The notes: generated by a model not told the origin, from the letters alone. 64,000 bases of DNA from Undibacterium sp. KW1 (GCF_009937955.1 NZ_AP018439.1:1116001-1180000); one strand, 5' to 3'; positions 32,990-43,800 are shown, counted from the stretch's first letter. A program made the numbers and translations.

Positions 32990-35419
32990 TTAGAAATCAA
33001 TGCCGACATTGACGCCAAAGGTGCGTGGTGGCAAGTACTGCGCTTGCCATGGCCCATTGGCATTCATGGCACTGGTCTTGACTTTGTTGTCACCAACATT
33101 GCGCACAAAGAAGTCTGCATACCAGCCAGCTTTGCCAGTGGATTGATAGCGCAGACCCAGATCAGCACGGGAATAGGCTTCCTGCTTGTCGCCATCACCA
33201 TAGTTGAAAACGCTGAGCCAGGTTTCAGTTTCGTAATGCAGACTGATGCGTGGCGTCAGTGTGCCTTCACTCAGGTGGAAGGTGTGCTGATACAAAACCT
33301 GGGCGGAGAACTTCGGTGTATGTGGCATAGTATTACCCGATACATCAAGGCAATTACTGATGCCAGGGATTTTGCAGGCTGGCAGGGAATAGTCATTCGA
33401 GCCGCCTATCAAACTTCCCAAAGTTGCCTTGGCGATGGCAATAGTGACCTGCAGCTTGTCATCCTTGCTCAGTTTTGCTGCCAGCTCCGATTCAAAACCA
33501 TACACTTTGGCACCGTCAGCATTCGATGTTTGCAAGCCACGGGTGCCATCTGGGGCCGTCACTGGTGCGCTGAACTGGAAGTCCTTGAACTTGCCGTAGT
33601 ACAGGGCATTATTCCATCTGACTGCACCACCCATCAACGTGCTCTTGGAACCGAGTTCGAAGTTGGTCAGGGTTTCAGGACCATAGGTTTTGCCGCCATC
33701 CTGCAAGCCACCAGATTTGTAGCCGGTGGAGATGCTGCCGTACACCATATTGTCTTTATCTATGTCATGCGAGATGCGCAGCAGGCCGGTGACCTTGTTG
33801 CCGCTGTAGCTGCCATCGTTGAAAGAGTAGGGGGCAAAATTTGAATTGGCAGACGCTGGATTGACATTTGGTGTGATCGCCGACTGGCTGAGTTCGGGTT
33901 TGCCTGAAAAACCGTAGCCACGCCCGCCAACATTGGTGCGTTTGTCCTGAGTATAGCGCAGACCACCTGTGATATGCGTGTCATTGCTGGCATTCCAGGT
34001 TGCCTGGCCAAAGGCTGCTGCTGTTTCGACTGTTTCTTTAGGCTGAATGAAAGAACCTTGCCAGCCTACCGTACCCTGGTAAGTACCATTCAGGATAGGG
34101 ATGTCGAAACGGATGTCATTGGTTTCAGAACCATAGTACAAACCCAGCTGCCAGTCCACATCACGTGTGCCTGTGGACTGGAGCTCCACTTCATGGCTGA
34201 AGTTTTTATAGTTGGATGAAACAGTATTGTTGGCCTGCATGCTGCCACCAGAGGTGAAGCTGGTAGGTACATTGGCGCCACCGTCCTGGTCAAAGCGGGA
34301 CGAGCCACTGAACTTGGAATAACCACCGATATAAGTCAGTTGCATGTCCTTGGCTACTGCATATTCTATGCGGCCACGGATAGCATCGCTGTCACGCTCT
34401 GTAAAGGGGGCTGTATCGATCAGGGCTGACCAGTGGCTTTGTCCTGCGCGGGGCGTTTGCAACAGGTTCATGGATGGCGTACCACGGTCTATGAATTTTT
34501 CATAGGACAAATCTATCTTGGTGGCAGCGTTAGGTTTCCACAACATGCTGATACGTGCCGCAGTCTGGTCTTGTGCACCATATTTAGGGCCATCCTGCAC
34601 GAACAAGGCATAGTTGATAGGCTGGAAGGGAACTACCGTGCCACCGTTTTTGAGGTAAGTGGCAAAGGCTGCCTTCTGGCTATCCAGTGACAACGTAGTC
34701 GGCGTTTGATAATCGACATAGCCATCATGCTTTTCATGCGCATAGGCAAAGCGCAGTGCCATTTCATTGCTGACCGGGATATTGAATGCGCCACGGGTGC
34801 CAAAGCGCTTGTAGCTGCCCAGGCCGCCTTCTACCGAGCCAGAACTTTCACCGATTTTTGGTTTGGCGGTTTGCATATTGACTGCGCCAACTGTGGCATT
34901 ACGGCCCCACAAAGTACCTTGCGGGCCGCGCAATACTTCTATGCCTTCCAGGTCAAACAGCAGGGAGGTTGCGCCTTCAGGGCGGGGCGCATAGATGCCG
35001 TCGATAAACAGCGCAACTTCAGGATCGGCGTACTCGGTTTTGGCGCTGTCGTTGCCGATACCACGCATGGTCATGGTGATGACACCGTGATCACCCTGGC
35101 CGGTAGCCTGGAAGCCCGGCACCAGATTGACGACGTCCTGCACGTTTTGCACATGGGCATCTTCCAGTGCTGCGGCATTGATGGCGGTGATCGCTACCGG
35201 GGTTTTTTGCAGCGACGTGGCACGCTTGGTACCGGTGACGATCACTTCAGAAATGGTCGTGCTTTCGCTATTTGCCTTGGCTTGGCTGGCGCTTGTTGGT
35301 GCTGGAGCAGGCGCTTGTGTTTGCGCGTGGGCAGCGCCCATGCTGGTGATCAGGGTAATGATCGCCAGTTGTATAGGTGTGGTCGCGACTTTACGAGTCG
35401 CAAGATTGCGGATTTTCAT
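32990..35419 (-). CDS. TonB-dependent outer-membrane receptor (beta-glucoside locus)
   Basis: Outer-membrane active transporter of 809 residues: signal peptide (about 1-33, ending AHAQ), plug domain with ISEVIVTGTKRATSLQKTPVAITAI and VLRGPQGTLWGRNATVGAVN, then a 22-strand barrel ending in VGIDF with the terminal Phe. It belongs to the large branch often annotated as siderophore or sugar receptor. I start at ATG 35419 because AGGAG lies 5 bases upstream and the signal peptide begins there; a longer frame to 35530 runs through operator DNA. Three LacI-type operators lie upstream, so sugar uptake is favoured over iron. Confidence 0.88.
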   Translation of the reverse strand: MKIRNLATRKVATTPIQLAIITLITSMGAAHAQTQAPAPAPTSASQAKANSESTTISEVIVTGTKRATSLQKTPVAITAINAAALEDAHVQNVQDVVNLVPGFQATGQGDHGVITMTMRGIGNDSAKTEYADPEVALFIDGIYAPRPEGATSLLFDLEGIEVLRGPQGTLWGRNATVGAVNMQTAKPKIGESSGSVEGGLGSYKRFGTRGAFNIPVSNEMALRFAYAHEKHDGYVDYQTPTTLSLDSQKAAFATYLKNGGTVVPFQPINYALFVQDGPKYGAQDQTAARISMLWKPNAATKIDLSYEKFIDRGTPSMNLLQTPRAGQSHWSALIDTAPFTERDSDAIRGRIEYAVAKDMQLTYIGGYSKFSGSSRFDQDGGANVPTSFTSGGSMQANNTVSSNYKNFSHEVELQSTGTRDVDWQLGLYYGSETNDIRFDIPILNGTYQGTVGWQGSFIQPKETVETAAAFGQATWNASNDTHITGGLRYTQDKRTNVGGRGYGFSGKPELSQSAITPNVNPASANSNFAPYSFNDGSYSGNKVTGLLRISHDIDKDNMVYGSISTGYKSGGLQDGGKTYGPETLTNFELGSKSTLMGGAVRWNNALYYGKFKDFQFSAPVTAPDGTRGLQTSNADGAKVYGFESELAAKLSKDDKLQVTIAIAKATLGSLIGGSNDYSLPACKIPGISNCLDVSGNTMPHTPKFSAQVLYQHTFHLSEGTLTPRISLHYETETWLSVFNYGDGDKQEAYSRADLGLRYQSTGKAGWYADFFVRNVGDNKVKTSAMNANGPWQAQYLPPRTFGVNVGIDF

Positions 35420-35476
35420 ATGTCTCCTGTTACAGGTTGGATTGGTTTTTTTGCTCTGATTAAACCATGACGTTTT

Positions 35477-35490
35477 TGAAAACGTTTTCT
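35477..35490. promoter_or_regulatory. LacI-type operator O1 upstream of TonB receptor
   Basis: TGAAAACGTTTTCT, one mismatch from the palindrome, 58 bases before the receptor ATG. Confidence 0.65.
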
Positions 35491-35515
35491 TATTGGCGTT
35501 TCTTTGATTTTCTTT

Positions 35516-35529
35516 TGAAACCGTTTTCA
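35516..35529. promoter_or_regulatory. LacI-type operator O2 upstream of TonB receptor
   Basis: TGAAACCGTTTTCA, one mismatch, 39 bases from O1 centre to centre. Confidence 0.6.
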
Positions 35530-35566
35530 TAATACATAAAACTTGAATTCTGTGTCAAACACAAAA

Positions 35567-35580
35567 TGATAACGTTTTCA
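35567..35580. promoter_or_regulatory. LacI-type operator O3 between receptor and halogenase genes
   Basis: TGATAACGTTTTCA, one mismatch, 51 bases from O2. It lies in the divergent gap and could serve both the receptor (minus strand) and the halogenase-like gene at 35823 (plus strand). Confidence 0.6.
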
Positions 35581-35822
35581 AAATGTTGTAATATAAGCCG
35601 GATAGAGGTGAAAACCACTGTGCAATGCGTAGCCTGCATTCCTGACTGGTTTGCAATAAGCGGGAATTGATTGCCGTCCAGCCAGTTGGTTTTCAAGGTG
35701 TTTGCATGTCACTGCCATTGATATTGTCCAGTGTGAGAGCAACTGATACTGCTACTGAAACGGACCTGTATGCCTTGAAGTTATTTACTCTTGACCGCAG
35801 CTAAACCGAGGAGCTTGCTCAA

Positions 35823-37403
35823 ATGAAAGCCGTAAAAAATGTATTGATCGTAGGCGGTGGAACAGCCGGCTGGCTGACTGCATGTTTCATGGCCAAACAC
35901 CTGTCATCTTCCAAAGAGGGAGAGTGCATACAGATACGCCTGGTGGAGTCAAAAGACATAGGCATAATTGGCGTAGGCGAGGGCAGCTTTCCTTCGATAC
36001 GCGGTACGCTGGCGGCGATAGGTATAGATGAGGCACGTTTTATCCGGGAGTGTCATGGCACATTCAAGCAGGGCATACGCTTTGATCATTGGGTCAGGCC
36101 AGCTGGTCGCACAGGTGCCGATCATTATTTCCATCCCTTCAGTCACCCCAGCCAGCGTGGGCCAGAATTATTACCTTACTGGTTGAAAGGCCTGGCTGCG
36201 CACGATGGTCAACAGCCGGCCTTCGCGGATGCCGTGACCATGCAGAAATGTATAGCAGATGCGTCACGCGGCCCCAAGAGATTTGCCGACAAGGACTTTC
36301 TGGGGCCGATGAATTATGCCTATCATTTCGATGCTGGCCGTCTTGCCGCATTATTGTCTGAGCATGGACAGTCACTCGGGGTGAAACAAATACTGGGCAC
36401 GGTAGAGCATGTGCAACTCGATGATGATGGAGCCATTGCTGCCGTGCACACGCAAGATGGTCAGGTACTGGCGGCAGATTTGTTCATAGACTGCACAGGT
36501 TTTAGCGCAGGCTTGATAGGCAAGACCCTGGGCTCCCCATTCAAGTCTTTGAATGATGTGCTGTTTGTAGACAGGGCCCTGGCCTTGCAAGTACCTTATG
36601 CAAAGCCAGATGCGCCTATACCTTCATATACCATCTCCAGTGCGCAGGAAGCCGGCTGGATATGGGACATAGGATTGCAGGAAAGACGCGGCATAGGTTA
36701 TGTGTTTTCCAGTCGTCATACGGACGAGGCCAGGGCGGAGCAAGTTTTGCGTCAATACATAGGCCCGGCAGCAGATGGCATGACACCCAGGTTATTGAAG
36801 CTCAATGTCGGTTATCGTGAAACTCAATGGATCAAGAACTGTGTGGCCATAGGCTTGTCCGGTGGTTTTATCGAACCGCTGGAATCTTCAGGCATAGGCT
36901 TGATAGAAACAGCGGCGTATTTGCTGACTTATCTGTTCCCATTCAATGGCGAATTTGATGCGGTGGCAACCCAGTTTAATCAGCACATGAAGGCGCGTTA
37001 TGAGCGCATCGTTGATTTCGTCAAAATGCATTTCAGCCTGAGCCAAAGGACAGACTCTGCATTCTGGCGTGATAACAGGGATGCGGCCTCCATCCCTCAG
37101 AGCCTGCAGGAAAAACTCAAGATGTGGAGCTGCCGTCCACCGCACCGCATGGACTTTATTGCAGACCTGGAAATGTATCCGCCATCAAGCTGGCAGTTCG
37201 TTTTATATGGAATGGAGTTCCAGACTGACATGGCTAATAACAAATTCGTGTATCCGCAAGAGCAGGAAGCCACCCAGGAATTCCAGATGATAGCCCAGAT
37301 GGCGCAGCGTGCCCTGGCTGACTTGCCTGATCACAGAAAACTGGTTGAACACTTGTGCAAGGCGGCATCTCCGCTTCCTTCTGTACTGGCAAGAAGGGCT
37401 TGA
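35823..37403 (+). CDS. Tryptophan-halogenase-family flavoprotein, sugar-locus type
   Basis: FAD-dependent protein of 526 residues: GGGTAGW dinucleotide motif at the N-terminus, IGIIGVGEGSFPSI, K82 in GTFKQGIRF (equivalent of the catalytic Lys 79 of PrnA) and E354 in IEPLESSG (equivalent of Glu 346). The WxWxIP signature is altered to WIWDIG, so halogenation is uncertain. Members of this family are commonly found beside TonB receptors in Caulobacter/Xanthomonas-like sugar loci, with unknown substrate. Here it is divergent from the TonB receptor and followed by the LacI regulator. CGAGGAG near 35809 supports the start. Confidence 0.83.
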   Translation: MKAVKNVLIVGGGTAGWLTACFMAKHLSSSKEGECIQIRLVESKDIGIIGVGEGSFPSIRGTLAAIGIDEARFIRECHGTFKQGIRFDHWVRPAGRTGADHYFHPFSHPSQRGPELLPYWLKGLAAHDGQQPAFADAVTMQKCIADASRGPKRFADKDFLGPMNYAYHFDAGRLAALLSEHGQSLGVKQILGTVEHVQLDDDGAIAAVHTQDGQVLAADLFIDCTGFSAGLIGKTLGSPFKSLNDVLFVDRALALQVPYAKPDAPIPSYTISSAQEAGWIWDIGLQERRGIGYVFSSRHTDEARAEQVLRQYIGPAADGMTPRLLKLNVGYRETQWIKNCVAIGLSGGFIEPLESSGIGLIETAAYLLTYLFPFNGEFDAVATQFNQHMKARYERIVDFVKMHFSLSQRTDSAFWRDNRDAASIPQSLQEKLKMWSCRPPHRMDFIADLEMYPPSSWQFVLYGMEFQTDMANNKFVYPQEQEATQEFQMIAQMAQRALADLPDHRKLVEHLCKAASPLPSVLARRA

Positions 37404-37481
37404 TGGCGTTCAATACCATGCCTCTCTGGTTGGCAAGGTAAAACCACAGCGCAAGCACAAAAATCCATGATATGCTAATTG

Positions 37482-37495
37482 TGAAAAGCTTTTCA
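37482..37495. promoter_or_regulatory. LacI-type operator, regulator gene
   Basis: TGAAAAGCTTTTCA, an exact palindrome with GC instead of CG at the centre, 61 bases before the LacI start: probable autoregulation. Confidence 0.65.
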
Positions 37496-37555
37496 CTGAA
37501 TTGTGAAGACAAGTTGTCAATACTAAAATAATTACCCTGCTTGGGAAGGCATTGC

Positions 37556-38578
37556 GTGGTTGAGAGAACGAAAAGAAAAAACGAGCCAGTCACCTTATTG
37601 GATGTTGCGCGTGAGGCGGGTGTGTCGCCCAGCACGGTATCGCGCATCCTTAATGGCACGGCCAAGGTCTCTGATGACAAGCGCAAGGCAGTAGAAACTG
37701 CCATCGCAGAAATGAAGTTTGAACCCAACCAGCTGGCGCAAGGGCTGAAAAGTGGTCGCTCCATGACCATAGGCATCGTCGTGCAGGATATCTCCAGCCC
37801 CTTCTTTGATGAAACCCTGCACGGAGTCGATGATGGCTTGAAGGGTACTGGCTATGCATCGGTGATCGTAAGCGGGCACTGGAATGCTGACGAAGAGGCT
37901 TCCCGCATCAAGCTTTTACTGGCACGCAAAGTGGATGGCATCATCTTGCTGTCTGGCCGTATCGCCGATAAAAAAGTGCTGGAATTTGCTGTTGATAAAC
38001 CCATAGTCGCAACAGGCCGCAGTTTAAACAGCAAGACCGCAGTGGGCTTCAAGCTTGATAATGTGCACGGGGCATATCTGGCAACCAGGCATTTGATAGA
38101 GCTGGGCCACAGGCGCATCGCCTTTGTGACCGGACCTGCAAACAATACTGATGCGGCTGAACGGCAGGAAGGCTATCAGAAAGCCTTGCGCGAAGCGAAT
38201 ATTCCCTTTGAAAAAAATCTGGTGGCTGAGGGTAATTTCCATGAGGCCAGTGGTTTGCTGGCAATTAACCGTCTGCTCGAAACCCAGCAGCAATTCAGTG
38301 CCGTGTTTGCGGCCAACGATCTTTCTGCCTATGGTGTCAGGCTGGGCCTGTACCGCAAGGGCATACGCGTACCAGAAGATATCTCCCTGATAGGTTTCGA
38401 TGACTTGCCCAGTTCACTGTATACCACGCCACCGCTGACTACCATCCACCAGCCGCTGTACGACATGGGGCTGCTCGCGACCAAGACCCTGCTGGGCCTG
38501 ATAGCGGGCAATGAAGTCGATACCAGCTTGCCTGGCCTGGAACTGATTGCCAGGGAAACCACCAGACGCCTGCGCTGA
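37556..38578 (+). CDS. LacI-family transcriptional repressor of the glucoside locus
   Basis: The 340-residue regulator has an N-terminal LacI helix-turn-helix (VTLLDVAREAGVSPSTVSRILNG), hinge helix (NQLAQGLKSG) and a periplasmic-binding-like effector domain (IGIVVQDISSPFF to the C-terminal TTRRL). The start is a GTG at 37556 with GGAAGG 6 bases upstream; a TTG at 37541 overlaps that ribosome site. The seven palindromes in 29.4-37.5 kb are in the right class for LacI proteins and one lies just before this gene, so I take it as the local repressor, released by a beta-glucoside or product. Confidence 0.88.
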   Translation: MVERTKRKNEPVTLLDVAREAGVSPSTVSRILNGTAKVSDDKRKAVETAIAEMKFEPNQLAQGLKSGRSMTIGIVVQDISSPFFDETLHGVDDGLKGTGYASVIVSGHWNADEEASRIKLLLARKVDGIILLSGRIADKKVLEFAVDKPIVATGRSLNSKTAVGFKLDNVHGAYLATRHLIELGHRRIAFVTGPANNTDAAERQEGYQKALREANIPFEKNLVAEGNFHEASGLLAINRLLETQQQFSAVFAANDLSAYGVRLGLYRKGIRVPEDISLIGFDDLPSSLYTTPPLTTIHQPLYDMGLLATKTLLGLIAGNEVDTSLPGLELIARETTRRLR

Positions 38579-38586
38579 TGTATGAG

Positions 38587-38625
38587 GTGTTGACCTATTT
38601 TTGCATCTTGAAAATAGGTCAACAC
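38587..38625. terminator. 15-bp perfect inverted repeat after the LacI gene
   Basis: GTGTTGACCTATTTT (38587-38601) and its exact complement (38611-38625), 9-base loop, starting 8 bases after the stop codon. There is no T run after the stem, so it may be a terminator of the L-shaped type or a protein-binding palindrome. The rest of the gap to 38860 shows nothing I can name. Confidence 0.5.
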
Positions 38626-38861
38626 TGGTGGTAATTGCAATTATCAGCAGCTAACTGACCGATGATGGGCTAACTACTTCTAGTCCTGTACATGCATGTC
38701 TGGCATAGTTTTTTGATATTCCTTCCACGTTTTATTCATTTCCTACCCTGATTTCGTCAGTTTGTCGCAAATCCCGTACCGGTTTTTATGGGATTTGTCA
38801 GAATGCCTGCCTTAGCCCGAGTGTTTATCTTGACGCTGAACAGGGGGCGGACTATATTACT

Positions 38862-38887
38862 GACTCAAAAGTAAGTTAATTTGAGTC
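38862..38887. promoter_or_regulatory. Putative TetR operator
   Basis: Inverted repeat GACTCAAA (38862-38869) / TTTGAGTC (38880-38887) ending 9 bases before the TetR ATG. Size and position suit autoregulation by a TetR dimer. Confidence 0.5.
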
Positions 38888-38896
38888 GTTAATATT

Positions 38897-39526
38897 ATGC
38901 TATGCCCTTTTAAGCCCAAGTGGGAGCGCCGCAAGGATGCCCGCCCGCAAGAATTACTCGCAGCTGCCCTCGATTTATTCGTAGAGCGCGGTTTCGCTGC
39001 AACACGTCTGGACGATGTGGCGCGCGCTGCTGGCGTCTCCAAAGGCACTTTGTACCTGTATTTTTCCAGTAAGGAAGAGCTGTTCAAGGCGGTGGTCAGG
39101 GAGAGCATAGTTCCTCTGATAGGTGAAGCAGAAGGTGTGATTGATCAGTTTGAAGGCAGTAGTGAAGAGTTGTTCCGCCTGATCATGGCAACCTGGTGGG
39201 GCAGCGTGGGGAATAACAAATTATCTGGCCTGCCGAAACTGATGATGGCAGAAGCCGGGAATTTCCCTGAGCTTGCCCGGTTTTACCAGGAAGAGGTCAT
39301 AGACCGTGGCGAAAGCATGGTCGCCAAGATGCTAAAGCGCGGCATGGCTCGCGGGGATATACGGGATGTGAATCTGGTAATTGATTCCCGTCTTTTGATT
39401 GCTCCCATGATCATGATGATGATATGGAAACATTCTCACGGCGTCTGCAAAGTAGATCCTGAGCAGCTTGATACTTATATAGAACACTATATAGAAATGG
39501 CTTTGCGTAGTTTGTTGAAAAAATAG
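38897..39526 (+). CDS. TetR-family repressor of the RND efflux operon
   Basis: The 209-residue protein has an N-terminal TetR helix-turn-helix (LLAAALDLFVERGFAATRLDDVARAAGVSKGTLYLYFSSKEELF, in part) and an all-helical C-terminal ligand domain of the AefR-like kind. It heads a set of efflux genes on the same strand, with a palindrome overlapping its promoter, so it likely represses itself and the pump until a toxic compound binds. The ATG at 38897 lacks a strong ribosome site. Confidence 0.87.
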   Translation: MLCPFKPKWERRKDARPQELLAAALDLFVERGFAATRLDDVARAAGVSKGTLYLYFSSKEELFKAVVRESIVPLIGEAEGVIDQFEGSSEELFRLIMATWWGSVGNNKLSGLPKLMMAEAGNFPELARFYQEEVIDRGESMVAKMLKRGMARGDIRDVNLVIDSRLLIAPMIMMMIWKHSHGVCKVDPEQLDTYIEHYIEMALRSLLKK

Positions 39527-39666
39527 ATTTTTTACTTATTGGAGAGCATGCGCTGCTTGACCCTCACATTATGTCAGGCTTTAAAGTCAGGGTTTCTTAC
39601 GACCTGGACAGTTGATTGACCGTCTTAGCCCCAGGTCCCTGAAACAATTACTTTTGGAAAACAATC

Positions 39667-40821
39667 ATGTTAAAGCGCAAGACTTTCTGGATCATTGCTG
39701 TAGTGCTGTTGCTGGCTGCAGGCATGGTGGTAATGAAGAAAAAATCTCAGGGTACCGTAGTCCAGGCTTCGGCAAGTGCTGTAGCAGTGTCTGGGCAGAC
39801 GGCACCTTCAACACTGGAATTCTTGCCTGCCGACATCGTCGAAGTGGGTAATGCCGAAGTCAGAAAATTGCTGGCTTTGTCCGGCGCTCTGCGCGCCATC
39901 AACCAGGCTGCCGTCAAGGCTAAGGTGGCTGGTGATATTACCGAAGTGCTGGTGCGCGAAGGCGAGGCCGTGCAGGCTGGTCAAGTCCTGATCAAGATGG
40001 ACAGCAGTGATTACCTGGCAAGACAGGAGCAGGCCAAAGGCGCTTTGAATGCTGCACAGGGGCAACTCGAGATTGCCCGTCTGGCACGTGACAACAACAA
40101 GGCCTTGCTGGAAAAAAGTTTTATCTCCAAAAACGCCTACGACAATACCAACAGCCAATATGCCATTGCCGTCGCCAATGTCGATAGCGCCAAAGCTGCA
40201 TTGAATGTGGCGCAAAAAGCGCTGGCAGATACTGTCATACGCGCGCCCATCTCAGGCATGATCAGCAACCGTATGGTGCAACCCGGTGAAAAGATTTCGC
40301 CGGATAACCGCTTGCTTGATGTCGTTGATTTACGCATGCTGGAAATGGAAGCACCGGTACCAACCCAGGATATTGCCAGCATCAAAATTGGTCAGGCCGT
40401 GCAACTGAAAATAGAAGGTGTGCCAGCGGCTGTCGATGGCAAGGTAGTGCGCATCAATCCTGCCACGACTGCAGGCTCACGTTCCATCATGGCCTATGTG
40501 CAGGTTGCCAATCCCGATACGATTTTGCGTGCGGGCATGTTTGGCGAGGCACAACTGGTCGTCGATAAAAAGTCAGAAGTGCTGACGGTGCCGGAAACAG
40601 CGATACAGTATGAAGCCGAACAGGCGTTTGTGTATGCGATAGAAAACAATGTCCTGCAACAAAAGCCAGTCAAGCTGGGCCTGCGTGGCGAAAACCAGGG
40701 CAAGCCTGTGGTGGAGGTGTTGTCCGGCCTGGCACCGCAAGCAAAGATAGTTAAAGCCAATCTGGGGCGCTTGCGTGCAGGCGTGGCTGTGAAGCTGATT
40801 ACAACGACAGGCAAGGTGTAA
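39667..40821 (+). CDS. RND efflux periplasmic adaptor (membrane fusion protein)
   Basis: Adaptor of 384 residues linking inner-membrane pump and outer-membrane channel. N-terminal membrane anchor/signal (about 5-23), biotinyl-lipoyl halves around KAKVAGDITEVLVREGEAVQAGQVL and DTVIRAPISGMISNRMVQPGEKI, a helical hairpin between them (about 115-180), then beta-barrel and membrane-proximal domains. It is followed after 2 bases by the RND pump, so both are translated from one message. Confidence 0.9.
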   Translation: MLKRKTFWIIAVVLLLAAGMVVMKKKSQGTVVQASASAVAVSGQTAPSTLEFLPADIVEVGNAEVRKLLALSGALRAINQAAVKAKVAGDITEVLVREGEAVQAGQVLIKMDSSDYLARQEQAKGALNAAQGQLEIARLARDNNKALLEKSFISKNAYDNTNSQYAIAVANVDSAKAALNVAQKALADTVIRAPISGMISNRMVQPGEKISPDNRLLDVVDLRMLEMEAPVPTQDIASIKIGQAVQLKIEGVPAAVDGKVVRINPATTAGSRSIMAYVQVANPDTILRAGMFGEAQLVVDKKSEVLTVPETAIQYEAEQAFVYAIENNVLQQKPVKLGLRGENQGKPVVEVLSGLAPQAKIVKANLGRLRAGVAVKLITTTGKV

Positions 40822-40823
40822 TC

Positions 40824-43800
40824 ATGTGGTTCACACGTATCAGCATAGGCAACCCGGTACTGGCGACTATGATGATGGTTGCCTTTGTGGTGCTGGGTTT
40901 GTTTTCTTACAAACGCTTGCGGGTCGATCAGTTTCCCGATATTACTTTCCCGGTGGTGGTGATACAGACCGATTATCCTGGTGCCGCACCTGAGACCATA
41001 GAGTCGGACATTACCCGCAAGGTTGAAGAAACCGTCAATACCATCAATGGTATCAGCGCGCTGACTTCGCGTTCATACGAAGGCACGTCTGTCGTTATCC
41101 TGGAATTTGACCTGACCGTTGATCCCGCACAGGCAGCGCAGGATGTGCGTGAAAAAGTCGCGCTCATCAAGGCGGGCTTTCGCAAGGAAGTCAAAGAGCC
41201 CAGGGTGACGCGTTACGATCCTTCTGATAAACCTATCTTCTCGGTCTCGGTGACTAACGATGAGAAGATCAAAAAACGTGATTTCCGTGAACTGACCACC
41301 ATCGGTGACCAGTTGGTGAAAAAGCGTCTGGAAAATGTACGCGGCGTCGGTTCAGTCACCCTGGTCGGTGGCGTCAAGCGTGAGATCAAGATTTACCTTA
41401 AGCCGGGTGAAATGGAATCGCTGGGCCTGGGTGTCGACCAGGTCATCAATGCCTTGCGCAATGAAAACCAGGAGTTGCCTACCGGTGCCATCCGTGCGCT
41501 CGACAATGAAAAGGTCGTACAGATACAAGGGCGCATCAAGAACCCGCAAGACTTCGCCCGCATCATCGTGGCCCGTCGCGGCGGCCAGCCAGTCATGCTG
41601 TCGCAAGTCGCCAGTGTGGTGGATGGTCAGGAAGAGCAAGAAAGTTTGGCCCTGTATAACGGCCAGCGCACGGTCGCACTGGATATTTTGAAGGCGCAGG
41701 GACAAAATACCATAGAGGTCGCCGATGGCCTGACTGCAGCTTTGCAGGCACTGGAGCCACAATTGCAGGCACAGTATCCGGGTGTCAAAGTACAAGTCAT
41801 CAAGGATGGTTCGCGCCAGATACGTGTGGGTGTAGAGAATGTGCGCCGTACCCTGATAGAAGGTGCTGCACTGACAGTGCTGATCGTCTTCCTGTTTCTG
41901 AACTCCTGGCGTTCTACCGTCATCACGGGCCTGACCTTGCCGGTTGCCTTGATAGGTACCTTCCTGTTCATGGACATGTTTGGCTTTACCATCAACATGA
42001 TTACCCTGATGGCCTTGTCGCTTTGTGTGGGTTTGCTGATTGATGATGCCATCGTCGTGCGTGAAAACATCGTGCGCCATGCTGGTATGAAGGTCAATGG
42101 CAAGTTCAAGGATCATCACACGGCAGCGCTCGAAGGTACGGCAGAGATAGGCCTGGCAGTTTTGGCGACGACCTTTTCTATCGTCGCGGTATTCTTGCCT
42201 GTCGGTTTCATGGGCGGGATTATCGGTCGCTTCTTCCACCAGTTTGGTATTACCGTCACTGCAGCCGTACTGATTTCCATGTTTGTGTCTTTCACGCTCG
42301 ATCCTATGCTGTCATCGATCTGGCCAGACCCGGATGCCCATGGCCATACTGCGCTGGATGCAAATGGCAAGCCTGTACGCAAGGGCTGGTATGCGAATAG
42401 CATAGGCCGTGTGCTGGAACAGTTTGAGCGTGGTGTGCAATGGTTTTCGCGTGGCTATCAGGTGATGTTGCGCTGGTCGCTCAAGCATCGTATCAAGACC
42501 TTGCTGATTGCAGCGCTGACTTTTTTCCTTGGCCTGGCAATACCGGGTACAGGCATGATCGGTTCAGAATTCGTACCGCAGGCTGACTATTCCGAAACAG
42601 GCGTTAATTACTATACGCCGGTAGGTTCATCGCTGGAGCTGACCGAGACCAAGGTGCATCAGGTAGAGGCTGTCGTGAAGGAATTCCCCGAAGTGCTGGA
42701 TACCTATAGCACGGTGAATACCGGTTCGGCACAGGGCAAGAATTATGTGACCACCTTTATCCGCCTGGTACCACGCAAGGACAGGGCAAGGACTACCAGC
42801 CAGATGTCAGTACCACTGCGCACGCGCCTGAGCCAGATAGCTGGAATTACGGTCACGCATATCGGTGCGCTGGATGGTGTCGGTGGTGATAACAAGAATC
42901 TGCGTTTCAGTCTGCAGGGCAGTGATCTTGGTGAGTTGGCGAAATTGTCGGAGCAGGTACAGGGAAAACTGCGTGCCATTCCCGGCCTGGTGGATCTGGA
43001 TTCCAGTCTGAAGGCGCAAAAACCAACCATCTCGGTGCAACCACGCCGTGATATCGCCGCTGACCTCGGTGTAGGTGTGGCCCAGATAGGTGGTGCTTTG
43101 CGGCCTTTGCTGGCAGGCGAGATTGCCACTACCTGGCGTGCACCTGACGAAGAAAACTACGATGTCACCGTGCGCCTCTCGCCGAACGACAGAAATAACC
43201 CTGAAGACCTGTCACGCCTGATGCTCAGCAGCACGCAAACCAATGCTGACGGTTCACCAAAAATGGTGCCCTTGCGTCAGGTGGCAGACATCAAGCCATC
43301 AACAGGCGCCAACCAGATCAACCGCCGCGACCTGAACCGTGAAGTCGAATTGTCTGCCAATGTGGTGGGCCGTTCTGCAGGTGAAGTCAGTGCTGAAGTC
43401 AAAAAAGTGCTGGATGGCATGCAATGGCAGCCCGGTTACCGCTACAAGATGGGCGGTGCCACCAAGAACATGACTGAATCCTTCGGCTATGCCTTGTCAG
43501 CGCTGGCTTTGGCGGTGATTTTCATCTACATGATCCTGGCATCACAATTTGCCAGTTTCTTGCAGCCGATTGCCATCATGTCGGCCCTGCCCATGACTTT
43601 GATCGGTGTTTTCCTGGCTTTGATGTTCTTCCGCTCTACCTTGAACATGTTTTCCATCATCGGTTTCATCATGTTGATGGGATTAGTTACCAAAAATGCG
43701 ATTTTGCTGGTAGATTTTGCTAATCAGGCAAGAAAAGATGGCATGGGCCGCATGGAAGCCTTGCTGGAAGCGGCCCATGTGCGTCTGCGTCCCATTCTGA

